Shown: positions 1 to 6,909, numbered from the stretch's first letter. The stretch: DNA of 14,750 nucleotides from CSP1-4 sp036559965 (GCA_036559965.1 DATBSD010000078.1:1-14750), one strand, 5' to 3'. A program made the numbers and translations. Notes: generated from the sequence alone by a model not told the origin.

Positions 1-1511
1 TGGGCCACGAAGTCGCGGTAGGTCACGACGTCGCTGACGGTCGACTTGTAGCCGCTCGAGTACCAGCTCTCGGTCTTCGTCCCCGTGCCTTCACAGGCGC
101 CCCAGTGGTCGGTCAAGGTGACCATCACCCGGACGCCGTGGGCCTTGGCGACGGCGAGTGTGTGATCGAATGCGGTCCAGTCGCGCTGGCCGTTGGTCGT
201 CGCGAGGCGCTGGAAGAACCACGCGCGAATGGCCTCGTTGCCCGATCCCATGTCGTCGAGCGCAGTGTCGAGCGCGTCGTTACGGACCATGTCGTATGAG
301 CAATTCCAGCGGCTGTTGGCGTTGTAGACGTTGAGGCCGGTGAACCGGTACGTGGAGCCGTTGAGTGTCAGGCGCGTGCCGCTGCGACCGACGAACCCAC
401 TGACGCTCGTGCCGCCGCCCGGCGCGGCCGTTGGTGATGGCGTGGGCGCCAAAGTCGGCGACGGGCTCGGTGTCGGGCTCGGGCTCGGCGACGCGCTCGG
501 GCTCGGGCTGGGGCTGGGGGACGGCGATGGGCTGGGCCGCGGGCTCGGGCTCGCCGACGGACTCGGCCGTGGACTCGCGCTCGGCGACGGGCTCGGTGTC
601 GGGCTCGCCGACGGACTCGGCCGCGGGCTGGCGCTCGGTGTCGGGCTCGGACTGGTCGATGGGGATGGGCTGGGCGACGCCGTCGCGGTCACGGGCGGTG
701 CGCTCGTGGGGGTCGCGGTCGGCGTCGCCGCGGGCGCATCGGGAGCCGCGATGGTCGGTGTCGGTTCCGTAGCGGGCGTTGGCTCTGTCGCCGGGGTCGG
801 CGCCTCAGCGAGTCCTGGGTCGGGCTGCGAAGCGCGAACGGGCCTGACGTCCCGTCGGACGACGGTGAACTTCTTCGTGTCCAGGGGTCCGGTCAGCTCG
901 CCGCGCATGGTGTCCTGGCGCGGGCTCTGGCGACCGATCCTGAGTGCCGCTTGGCGCGTCGGGCGCTGGGTCATGGTGGCCGGTGGCTCGGCGGGATCCT
1001 CCACGGTTGCAGCGCCAGCCTCCGATCCATCGCCAGTCGGCTGGGTCTCGCCGGCGATCTCGGTGTTCTCGACGGGCACGTCGGCCACGCGCAGCACGGC
1101 GCCGACGCGATACTCATCGACCTTGGTCTTGGGGACGGTGAAACGGATCGTGAACGCGCCTCGCGCATTCGTCCTCACGGCCGGCATGCCCCGCTTGCTG
1201 CCGCCCCACGTCAACTGGACGTCGGTCCGCGCCGGGAAGCGCCGGCCGAGGACGATGACGGTGTCACCGGGGCGGCCGTAGCGTGGATAGAGGTTCAGTC
1301 TCGGACCGGCGGCGACCAGCCGTCGGGGCCCGTCGAATGGTCGGGTCGTTGATGCCAGCGCGGGCAGGATGGGCAAGGCCGCAGCGACCAGGACGGCGAC
1401 CATCCCGAGGGTGGCGATCCAGTCCCGGACCCGGGTCGGCGAGGATGGCGGAGCGGCGGGGGTGATCGTCTCGTCGGTCCAGCGCGTGCCGTCCCAGAAC
1501 TGCTGTGGCAT
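1..1511 (-). CDS. GH5-family glycoside hydrolase with N-terminal membrane segment and Pro/Ser linker (3' part beyond window)
   Basis: About 503 codons are visible and the frame stays open to the window edge. Order: an N-terminal WDGTRWT motif as in DUF2510-type segments (residues 6-12), a hydrophobic helix (about 32-52) acting as anchor or signal, a small beta domain starting YPRYGRPGDTVIVLG (about 72-145) like secreted IPT/TIG-type modules, a long Pro/Ser/Ala/Thr linker (about 245-362), then the start of a GH5 catalytic domain (from about 367) with FTGLNVYNANS, AWFFQRLAT and DHWGACEG. The same blocks occur in the complete paralogue at 3953-5167. The catalytic Asn-Glu and nucleophile Glu would lie beyond the edge. 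The start at 1511 is preferred over the ATG at 1518: GGAGG (1521-1525) is 9 nt from 1511 but only 2 nt from 1518, and only the 1511 frame continues. The likely product is a surface or secreted glucan/mannan hydrolase; the substrate cannot be read. The leader carries a GEMM riboswitch. Confidence 0.85.
   Translation of the reverse strand, partial: MPQQFWDGTRWTDETITPAAPPSSPTRVRDWIATLGMVAVLVAAALPILPALASTTRPFDGPRRLVAAGPRLNLYPRYGRPGDTVIVLGRRFPARTDVQLTWGGSKRGMPAVRTNARGAFTIRFTVPKTKVDEYRVGAVLRVADVPVENTEIAGETQPTGDGSEAGAATVEDPAEPPATMTQRPTRQAALRIGRQSPRQDTMRGELTGPLDTKKFTVVRRDVRPVRASQPDPGLAEAPTPATEPTPATEPTPTIAAPDAPAATPTATPTSAPPVTATASPSPSPSTSPSPTPSASPRPSPSASPTPSPSPSASPRPSPSASPSPRPSPSPSPSPSPSPSASPSPSPTPSPSPTLAPTPSPTAAPGGGTSVSGFVGRSGTRLTLNGSTYRFTGLNVYNANSRWNCSYDMVRNDALDTALDDMGSGNEAIRAWFFQRLATTNGQRDWTAFDHTLAVAKAHGVRVMVTLTDHWGACEGTGTKTESWYSSGYKSTVSDVVTYRDFVA
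430..680. repeat. Low-complexity Pro-Ser coding repeat, including a 54-bp imperfect tandem duplication
   Basis: On the minus strand this encodes alternating Pro-Ser with Ala, Thr and Arg interruptions, the flexible linker of the GH5 protein. The 23-base block beginning gggctcgccgacgg occurs at 547-569 and again at 601-623, a 54-bp (18-codon) offset, so part of the linker grew by tandem duplication. The strand asymmetry also creates a long spurious plus-strand frame rich in Gly, Leu and Asp. Confidence 0.8.
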
Positions 1512-1520
1512 GTGGCATGT

Positions 1521-1602
1521 CCTCCCTAGGCAACCCGGCTGGCTCGGTGAGCCCCGTGGCTTTGCGACCCCGCCTCGCGACGGGTGTGCTCGTTCTTGGA
1601 GG
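1521..1602 (-). ncRNA. GEMM-I cyclic dinucleotide riboswitch (c-di-GMP-I class; possible cGAMP-type variant)
   Basis: Read on the minus strand, the core aligns without gaps to the first half of the Vc2 aptamer: GAGCACACC (1591-1583), CGTC stem, GCGA tetraloop of GNRA type (1578-1575), GGCGGG stem, then GTCGCAAAGCC (1568-1558). A second hairpin follows, GGCTC-ACC-GAGCC (1553-1541), and then the conserved 3' block AGCCGGGTTGCC (1540-1529). The A that stacks between the ligand bases (Vc2 A47) is at 1563, and the C after GTTG, the Vc2 C92 equivalent, at 1530. The Vc2 G20 equivalent (1590) is A. The Shine-Dalgarno GGAGG (1521-1525) begins only 3 nt after the 3' block, and CCTCC at 1602-1598 could pair with it, so translational control of the GH5 gene is likely. 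Class assignment is firm; ligand and direction of switching are inferred. Confidence 0.9.
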
Positions 1603-1647
1603 CCGGCGGAGCGAGCCCTCCCAGGCCCCACTCGGATGCCGACAGAT

Positions 1648-1666
1648 GTCCGACGCGAAGTCGGAC
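1648..1666. other. Perfect inverted repeat in the long leader region
   Basis: GTCCGAC and GTCGGAC (7 bp, perfect) flank a 5-nt loop. On the minus strand the loop reads TTCGC. It lies about 45 nt upstream of the riboswitch in the GH5 leader direction and is not followed by a T tract. It could be an RNA hairpin or an operator. The rest of the 390-base gap between the two divergent genes (1603-1856) shows no convincing gene. Confidence 0.4.
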
Positions 1667-1856
1667 CGGCGGCCACCGTCGCGGTTGAAGCCATCCCTGG
1701 CAATGAGCAATGGGTCCCCACGCCCGTGGCGTGAACGCACCACCGGTCCCAGGTGCGTCTGGTCCACGACGGGTCGGTCGATGCCGGTCAGGTGCGGTTG
1801 AGGGCCCGTACCACGGTCCCGAAGGGGGGTCTGGACTCGGTCCCAGCGAACGTGAG

Positions 1857-1865
1857 TGCTAGCAT
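1857..1865 (+). promoter_or_regulatory. Extended -10 promoter element
   Basis: TGC followed by TAGCAT forms an extended -10 element. The predicted transcription start near 1872 would give a leader of about 30 nt containing GGGAGG before the TTG start at 1902. No convincing -35 is visible. Confidence 0.45.
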
Positions 1866-1901
1866 TCGGCCGGTTGACGCTGGACGCTGCCGGGAGGCGC
1901 C

Positions 1902-3302
1902 TTGGACGATCGTGGGCCGCTGCATGCCTGGCGAGACGGCGTGGCGCGCGTCGCAGACGTGCTGCCACGGCCGCGGCGGGCGCATGTCCGGCGCATGGAT
2001 CCCGCCGTGGCCGTCTCGAGCGCCTGTCGCCACGAGTGGCTACCGTCGCCGCTCGGCCCGGCTGAGTACTGCGGTTGGTGTGGCGCCATCCGGCGTCGAC
2101 AGGCTGACGGGACGATCGTCGATCACTCGACGACCGATGCGACCGTCCTGGCGGCCACCGTCGTGGGCGGCTACGGGCAGGCGCCAGCTCCGAGCCTGAT
2201 CGGGCCTGTCGATGCCGACCTGGACGGTCAGCCGCTCGGCGCCGCACCGAAGGCACGGGCACGACCCGCATCCAGACCCGTGCCATCGCTGGCAGATGCG
2301 GCCGATCAGGCGCCCACGCACCCCGTGTCGCCGCGCATCACCCGCCCTGAGCCGCTCGCCGTGCCCCTCGCCGCCGGATCAGGGCCGCCCGTCGAGCGGC
2401 AGCGCTCGTTCATCAGAAGCGCGACGCTGGCGACGGTCATCCTCAGCATCGGCGCTCTCATCGGCTTCGTCAGCGCCGACGCCACGCGCGATGCACGAGA
2501 GCCTACGGGCGGGGTGGCGCTCGGTCCGACGCCGTCGGCCGCAGAGGCGCCAACGGGCCGACCATCGAGGGAGCCTGCAGCGAGTGCCGCGGCGAGCGTT
2601 GCTCCGAGCACCACGCCGGGCGCAGCCCCCAGCGCCGTGGCGGTCGGTCCCGCCATGAGCCCGGTAGTGGCGACCCTCGGCAACAGCCTGACGTCAGGGG
2701 GCATCGAGCTCGACCTGGTCTGGCCTGTGCCGCCGGACGGCTCAGCCGTGTCGCGGTACGACCTCCGGGTGGCACGTGACGGTGGCGACTACCAACGGGT
2801 CGATCTCGCCCGACGCACCGCACGCGGCGCGTCGGTCGGCGCGACCACCGGGCACGAGTACGCGTTCCAGGTGCGTGCCCGCGGCGCGGATGGGACGGCC
2901 GGCGACTATGCGTCCTCGGCCATCCGCCTCAGCCGCGCCGAGGAGGACGCTGCTGGCGTCGAGGCGTCGGGCGGCTGGAAGATCGCCCGCCATCCCGCCT
3001 ATGGCGGCGCTGGAGCGCGCTATGCCACGAGCAAGGGCGCCGAGCTGGCGCTCACGTTCGATGGCACGGGAGTCGCCATCGTCGGGCCGACCGGTCCTGG
3101 TCGCGGCCGTGCCGACGTCTTCGTGGATGGTCAGCGTGTGGGCCGCTTCGATGCGACCGGCAGCACCTTCCGGCCGAGCCGGCTGCTGTTCACGGCCGAT
3201 GGCCTGAGCGATGGGCCGCATACGGTCGTCGTCCGCGTCGCCGGCACGCCTGGCCGGCCGATGGTCGCCGTCGACCGATTCCTGGTCCTCAGCCAGTCCT
3301 GA
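1902..3302 (+). CDS. Single-pass membrane protein with Cys/His cluster, FN3 and C-terminal beta-sandwich domain
   Basis: 466 residues from a TTG start preceded by GGGAGG (1892-1897). ATG at 1995 (residue 32) is an alternative start without a clear ribosome site. The N-terminus has a CxxH...CxxC cluster (C42, H44, C57, C60) resembling a small zinc ribbon. A transmembrane helix spans about 171-191, followed by an Ala/Ser/Pro spacer (200-255). A fibronectin type III-like domain lies at about 260-345 (YDLRVARDGG, YAFQVRARGADG). A final domain (355-464) contains FDGTGVAIVGP, ADVFVDGQRVG and DGPHTVVVRV, a pattern I associate with secreted carbohydrate- or surface-binding beta-sandwiches. Topology would place the Cys/His part inside and FN3 outside. 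It is divergent from the GH5 gene, and its last 14 bases overlap the convergent GNAT gene. A surface-binding role is inferred; enzymatic activity is not evident. Confidence 0.8.
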   Translation: MDDRGPLHAWRDGVARVADVLPRPRRAHVRRMDPAVAVSSACRHEWLPSPLGPAEYCGWCGAIRRRQADGTIVDHSTTDATVLAATVVGGYGQAPAPSLIGPVDADLDGQPLGAAPKARARPASRPVPSLADAADQAPTHPVSPRITRPEPLAVPLAAGSGPPVERQRSFIRSATLATVILSIGALIGFVSADATRDAREPTGGVALGPTPSAAEAPTGRPSREPAASAAASVAPSTTPGAAPSAVAVGPAMSPVVATLGNSLTSGGIELDLVWPVPPDGSAVSRYDLRVARDGGDYQRVDLARRTARGASVGATTGHEYAFQVRARGADGTAGDYASSAIRLSRAEEDAAGVEASGGWKIARHPAYGGAGARYATSKGAELALTFDGTGVAIVGPTGPGRGRADVFVDGQRVGRFDATGSTFRPSRLLFTADGLSDGPHTVVVRVAGTPGRPMVAVDRFLVLSQS

Positions 3303-3933
3303 CCGGCGCCCGCCGGCGCATCCGGATGCGGTGGCTGGCATCCTCGTGCATCGTCACATCGACGACCTCGAAGCCCAGGCTCGCGTACCAGGCGATGACC
3401 GCCCGATGGCTCGTCCGAAGGTAGGCGGCCTCATGGCCGGCCTCGATGACGTCCAACCCAGAACGGACGAGCGATGTCCCGACGCCACGCGAGCGGTAAT
3501 CGGCTGCGACGGCGACCGCCTGGAGGTACCACGCGCTGCGTGGCGCCCAGCGTCGACCGTCCAAGAGCAACGAAGGGATGGCCAGGATCGTCGTCGTGGG
3601 CGCGATCCCGAGCAGGCGGAGGCCAGCAGGGACGAACGTTCGAAGTAGTCGTGCGATCGACGGCGGGTGGTAGCCCGGTGGATACCAGGCGATGACGCCC
3701 GCCAGGGTAGCCGTGTCCCACGCAGCCTCGACGCGTCCGTGGCGAAGGGCATCCTCGAGGGCCGCCGACGCAAGCGTCACCAGCACGCGCCGACGGTCGA
3801 TCGGGTCGCCATACCGCTGCGCCGTCGGATCGTCGTCGAACGCGTCCGCCAGCAGTCCTGCCGCGACTGGGACGCTATGTCGTGGCAGGGGCCCGAGCCG
3901 CAGCGGTAACGAGGCGCCCGGTGGCGCCGTCAT
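3289..3933 (-). CDS. GNAT-family N-acetyltransferase
   Basis: 214 residues, the usual size for a single GNAT domain. Motif A is clear at about 136-160: WYLQAVAVAADYRSRGVGTSL, with the acetyl-CoA pyrophosphate loop RSRGVG (147-152). Motif B follows as AYLRTSHRAVIAWYASLGFEVV (170-191), where the ASLGF segment is typical. The N-terminal half (LLADAFDDDPTAQRYGD) matches the family in which an early helix and FxxDP precede the fold. The substrate is not predictable. The ATG at 3933 lies 19 nt downstream of the GH5 stop, so co-transcription with the GH5 gene is likely. No strong Shine-Dalgarno is seen, suggesting coupling. The 3' end overlaps the convergent FN3 gene by 14 bases. Confidence 0.88.
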   Translation of the reverse strand: MTAPPGASLPLRLGPLPRHSVPVAAGLLADAFDDDPTAQRYGDPIDRRRVLVTLASAALEDALRHGRVEAAWDTATLAGVIAWYPPGYHPPSIARLLRTFVPAGLRLLGIAPTTTILAIPSLLLDGRRWAPRSAWYLQAVAVAADYRSRGVGTSLVRSGLDVIEAGHEAAYLRTSHRAVIAWYASLGFEVVDVTMHEDASHRIRMRRRAPVRTG

Positions 3934-3952
3934 CGAGGATGCACGGCGCTGG

Positions 3953-5167
3953 TCAGTACCGTTCGAGCAGGCGCAACGCCGGGTCGCCCGGCCCGATGTC
4001 GAAGTCTCGACGAGCCGAGCCGCCGTGGGAGCCGTTCCTCCAGCCCCACATCAGGATGCCGGAGACGCCGGCGTCGAACTGTGCCTCGAACTTGCGGGCG
4101 AGCCATCTGGCCCGTCGCGCGATGTCGCCGCCCGGCGGCGGGAACCCGACCTCGCCGATGAAGACCGGCTTGTCGAGGGCGGCGCATTCGGCGATGCGGC
4201 GGCGGATGCCGTGACCACGATCGGGCGGCAGGGGATGCGATGGCGAGGCGTAGTCGTGGACTTCGCAGACGTCGATGCCGGCGACGGCATGGATGGTGCG
4301 GTAATCGCGCCCGCGCATCCCGCACTGCGTGCCGCCGAGGGTGCCGAGGGATACGAGGTGATGCGGGTCGATGCGCTTGATGAGCCCGGACATGTCGGTC
4401 GCGAAGTCGCGCAGGATGGAAGCCGGCGCACAGGTCCCGTTCGAGCGCTTCGACTCGGCCTCGTTGATGAGCTGCCACATCAGGATGGTCGGATCGTCCT
4501 TGTAGCGCCGGACGATCTCGGCCACGAATCGACGGTAGGTCGTCGTCGTGCCTGGGTCGCGCGCTTTCCGGTACCCGGATTCGTAGAACGAGGCCCAGCG
4601 TCGACCGCGGGCCTCGCAGGCGCCCCACTGGTCGGCGAGCACGACGATGACCTTCTGCCCTTGTTTGCGCGCGAGCCGAAGCGTCCGGTCGAACGCGCGC
4701 CAGTCACGCTGACCGCCGCGCGTGGCCAGGCGCTGGAAGAACCACGCCCGGAAGACTTCCTGGCCGTCTCCGATGTCACGCAGAGCACGCTGCAGGCCCG
4801 TGCGGTCCGCCATCGAGAACCAGCAGTTGCCGACGCTGTTGGCGTTGTAGATGTTCATGCCCGTGAACGTATACGGACGACCTTCGAGGATGAGCGAGGT
4901 CCCGCGACGGGTCACGAAGCCACTGGGCAGGTGTTGCCACGGCAGGCGTCGCATGAATGACCGCTTCGGAGCATCCCCGATCGGCACCCTGACGATCGCG
5001 CGTTCGGCGGGCGCGGTCGCGACGTCACGGGCCAACGCAGTGCCAGCAGAAGTCGCATCCCCACCGAGGATGGCGTGGACCGGTGCCTCGGCCGCCGACA
5101 GGATCGTGGCCAGGGCGATCGCCGCGACGAGCACGTTGCGACCGGGTCGTTCGGACGCCCAGTGCAT
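3953..5167 (-). CDS. Secreted GH5-family glycoside hydrolase (cellulase/mannanase type)
   Basis: 404 residues from the ATG at 5167. A longer in-frame extension to 5290 exists but would place the signal peptide in the middle and run over the promoter. Residues 1-32 form a signal sequence (ERPGRNVLVAAIALATILSA). The (beta/alpha)8 hydrolase domain runs from about 83 to 404: FTGMNIYNANS (101-111), AWFFQRLA (141-148), WQLINEAES with acid/base Glu236, EVHDY with His304, FIGEVGF with nucleophile Glu339, and MWGWRNG near the C-terminus. The Asn-Glu pair and the C-terminal Glu are the GH5/clan GH-A catalytic signature. It hydrolyses beta-linked glucan or mannan outside the cell; the exact substrate is unknown. 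It lacks the beta module and Pro/Ser linker of its paralogue at 1-1511 and has no riboswitch leader. The GNAT gene follows. Confidence 0.88.
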   Translation of the reverse strand: MHWASERPGRNVLVAAIALATILSAAEAPVHAILGGDATSAGTALARDVATAPAERAIVRVPIGDAPKRSFMRRLPWQHLPSGFVTRRGTSLILEGRPYTFTGMNIYNANSVGNCWFSMADRTGLQRALRDIGDGQEVFRAWFFQRLATRGGQRDWRAFDRTLRLARKQGQKVIVVLADQWGACEARGRRWASFYESGYRKARDPGTTTTYRRFVAEIVRRYKDDPTILMWQLINEAESKRSNGTCAPASILRDFATDMSGLIKRIDPHHLVSLGTLGGTQCGMRGRDYRTIHAVAGIDVCEVHDYASPSHPLPPDRGHGIRRRIAECAALDKPVFIGEVGFPPPGGDIARRARWLARKFEAQFDAGVSGILMWGWRNGSHGGSARRDFDIGPGDPALRLLERY

Positions 5168-5173
5168 GGGGGC

Positions 5174-5179
5174 ATGATA
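5174..5179 (-). promoter_or_regulatory. -10 box (TATCAT) for leaderless GH5 transcript
   Basis: TATCAT on the minus strand ends exactly 6 nt before the ATG at 5167, so transcription should begin at the A of the start codon. The segment between holds only C and G and no Shine-Dalgarno. No -35 is evident. Confidence 0.5.
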
Positions 5180-5226
5180 GCCGCAGACCTTCGCCAGGCC
5201 GCTCCGCGGGCCACCAAGGCTTCGAT

Positions 5227-5252
5227 CCAGAAATCTGGTGCATCCTGGCACC
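5227..5252. promoter_or_regulatory. Adjacent inverted repeats between divergent leaderless genes (candidate operator)
   Basis: CCAGA-AA-TCTGG (5227-5238) is a perfect 5+2+5 palindrome. It overlaps by two bases a second perfect repeat, GGTGC-ATCCTG-GCACC (5237-5252). They lie 30 bases upstream of the rightward -10 at 5282 and between the two divergent promoters. The arrangement is seen directly; regulator binding is inference, and short palindromes can arise by chance in such GC-rich DNA. Confidence 0.3.
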
Positions 5253-5281
5253 TTCGCAAGGTCAGACGCTTGTTCGGCGCG

Positions 5282-5287
5282 TATGCT
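5282..5287 (+). promoter_or_regulatory. -10 box (TATGCT) for near-leaderless transcript
   Basis: TATGCT ends 8 nt before the ATG at 5296, placing the transcription start at or within two bases of the start codon. No Shine-Dalgarno fits between. Confidence 0.45.
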
Positions 5288-5295
5288 CACCGGCC

Positions 5296-6063
5296 ATGAC
5301 CGACTCGACCGCCGCTCCGCCGCCCGATGAGCCTCAGGCGTCCCCCACGCCGGATCCAGAGCCGCCGGCGCCGCCGCCCGGCGCTGCTGGCGGCTCCGGC
5401 GATCGTGACCACCACGGGATCATCGTCTTCTTCGGCGTGCTCGCTCTCATCCTGCTGCTCGTCGGGGCGGTCGGCGCCGGGCTGAGCAACGGTGCCGGCG
5501 GCAACGGATCTGGCTCGGGCGACGACGATGGGTCCGTCGGCCAGCAACGCCGGCTCGAGCAGCAGGAACGCCGCGTCGAGCGCCGAGCTGCCTGGCTGGA
5601 GCGGCACATGGCTCGCCTGCAGCTTCGGGCCGAGCGTCTGCAGCAGCGGGCGGAGCGGCGCGCGGAGCGCGAACGCGCACGCCAACAGGGCGCCCAGTCC
5701 GATGAGGACGACGACGACGCAGCCATGACCGAAGCGACCGGGACGGTCGTCGCGCAGACGGAGGCTGACGGGTCGACGACCTTCGTCCTCGAGACGGGCG
5801 CCGGCACGCTCGTCCTCGATGTCGGGCCGGAACGCTACTGGGCAGGCAACAACCCGCTCATCCCGCTCGTCGGCCAGACGACCACGGTGCGCGGCCTCCA
5901 GGAACCCGGAGACGACGAGATCGAGGTCTTCGCCGTCGGCGACCAGGTCATCCGAGGCCAGGGCCCGCCGCCCTGGGCAGGCGGCGGCAAGCCAGGATCC
6001 AAGTCGGCTGCCGATCCCTCGGCCTCGCCTGGGACAAGCCCCGGACCGTCAGCCACCCCCTGA
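5296..6063 (+). CDS. Single-pass membrane protein with basic coiled coil and small beta-rich domain
   Basis: 255 residues. The start at 5296 is chosen because the upstream in-frame extension lacks sense and overlaps the promoter. A Pro-rich cytoplasmic N-terminus (1-39) precedes a transmembrane helix (41-64, IIVFFGVLALILLLVGAVGA). A Gly/Asp spacer leads to a strongly charged Arg/Gln/Glu coiled coil (82-130) and an acidic patch (135-142). A compact beta-rich domain follows (147-222: TGTVVAQTEADG, LVLDVGPERYW, LVGQTTTVRG, DEIEVFAVGD), ending in PPPWAGG and a Pro/Ser tail. The last domain resembles small OB-like domains of envelope proteins that include a YWxxxNPLxPxVGQ stretch and a terminal PPWAGG. 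I recognise the pattern but no assigned function. It is divergent from the GH5 gene and convergent with the hydrolase gene. Confidence 0.8.
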   Translation: MTDSTAAPPPDEPQASPTPDPEPPAPPPGAAGGSGDRDHHGIIVFFGVLALILLLVGAVGAGLSNGAGGNGSGSGDDDGSVGQQRRLEQQERRVERRAAWLERHMARLQLRAERLQQRAERRAERERARQQGAQSDEDDDDAAMTEATGTVVAQTEADGSTTFVLETGAGTLVLDVGPERYWAGNNPLIPLVGQTTTVRGLQEPGDDEIEVFAVGDQVIRGQGPPPWAGGGKPGSKSAADPSASPGTSPGPSATP

Positions 6064-6121
6064 TCCGTCGTTCCGACCCCGGCCGACCCTGCCAGACGGC
6101 CGCCCGCATGCTCGCTCGGCC

Positions 6122-6850
6122 CTAGCTCGTCGGCACACCGGGTTCTGGCGACACGACGTCGACCGCGGCCAGACCGCGTGCGGCCAGCTCACGTCGCAGC
6201 TCGTCGGGCGTCCCGGCCAGGATGGGGAAGGTCCCGTAGTGGATGGGCACGACCGTGGTGACGCCGAGCAGCTCGACTGCCAGGGCGGCCGCCCGTGGGT
6301 CCATCGTGAAGTGCCCGCCGATGGGCAGGAACGCCACGGCCGGCCGATGGAGCTGGCGAATGAGCCGCATGTCGCCGAAGACGTCGGTGTCGCCGGCGTG
6401 ATAGATCCGCCGGCCGTTCGAGAGCTCGACCACGAAGCCGACCGGCTCGCCGAGGTAGAGCGGCACGCCGAGATCGGCCACCCAGTCGCCAGCGGAGTGC
6501 TCCGCGCGGACCATCGTCACGCGGGTGCCGGCGACATCGACGGTGCCGCCCTTGTTCATGCCCGTCAGCTGATCAGCGCCGCCCGGTAGGCGGCGCGCCA
6601 GCCAGAGGCTCATCTCGTGGATGCACGGCCAGGCGGGTCGCAAGCGTGAGGCGAGCGCGACCGCGTCGCCCAGGTGGTCGCTGTGGCCGTGGCTGAGGAG
6701 CAGCAGGTCGCAGGCGTCGATGGCATCGGCGGTCGTGGTCGATCTCGGGTTGCCCAGCCAGGGATCGAAGATGATGCGCCGGCCGTCGGGGTTGGCGATC
6801 TCGACGCAGGCGTGTCCGTGCCAGGTGAACGTGAAGCCCAGCTCGCCCAT
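6122..6850 (-). CDS. UPF0173-type metal-dependent hydrolase (metallo-beta-lactamase fold)
   Basis: 242 residues from the ATG at 6850, which has GGAGG (6859-6863) 8 nt upstream. A longer GTG start at 6904 would overlap the likely -10 box. The protein opens with FTWHGHACVEI, typical of the UPF0173/YtkL group. Metal-binding residues are visible: HxHxDH as H54, H56, D58, H59 (SHGHSDHLGD), H118 (AEHSAG), D154 (YHAGDTD) and H204 (PIHYGTFP). PIGGHFTMDPRAA (176-188) is the family signature. It should be a cytoplasmic two-metal hydrolase; the natural substrate of this family is generally unknown. It is convergent with the coiled-coil membrane gene and divergent from the polytopic membrane gene. Confidence 0.92.
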   Translation of the reverse strand: MGELGFTFTWHGHACVEIANPDGRRIIFDPWLGNPRSTTTADAIDACDLLLLSHGHSDHLGDAVALASRLRPAWPCIHEMSLWLARRLPGGADQLTGMNKGGTVDVAGTRVTMVRAEHSAGDWVADLGVPLYLGEPVGFVVELSNGRRIYHAGDTDVFGDMRLIRQLHRPAVAFLPIGGHFTMDPRAAALAVELLGVTTVVPIHYGTFPILAGTPDELRRELAARGLAAVDVVSPEPGVPTS

Positions 6851-6903
6851 CCGTCGCGCCTCCGGTTCGTCGTCAGATCCGGTCGTCCGACCGGCCGCCA
6901 CCA

Positions 6904-6909
6904 AGCCTA
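6904..6909 (-). promoter_or_regulatory. -10 box (TAGGCT) for the UPF0173 hydrolase gene
   Basis: TAGGCT on the minus strand predicts a start near 6897 and a leader of about 47 nt that includes the GGAGG used by the ATG at 6850. It faces away from the rightward -10 box at 6928, giving a compact divergent promoter. Confidence 0.35.

Noticed and set aside
547..654. 54-bp repeated units considered as CRISPR or minisatellite with its own role
   Set aside because: The repeats are in phase with codons and explained by the Pro/Ser linker; there are no spacers.
331..1281. Long plus-strand open frame rich in Gly, Leu and Asp
   Set aside because: It is the antisense of the Pro/Ser linker of the GH5 gene; the low-complexity codons keep the opposite frame open by chance.
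1264..2286. Minus-strand open frame of 340 codons across the GH5 leader
   Set aside because: It reads through the riboswitch and the divergent gene, is Arg/Pro-rich with no domain, and is out of frame with the GH5 protein.
6080..6102. CGGCCG inverted repeat between convergent genes as terminator
   Set aside because: Six-base stem, 11-base loop and no T tract; such CGGCCG pairs are common by chance in this GC-rich DNA.
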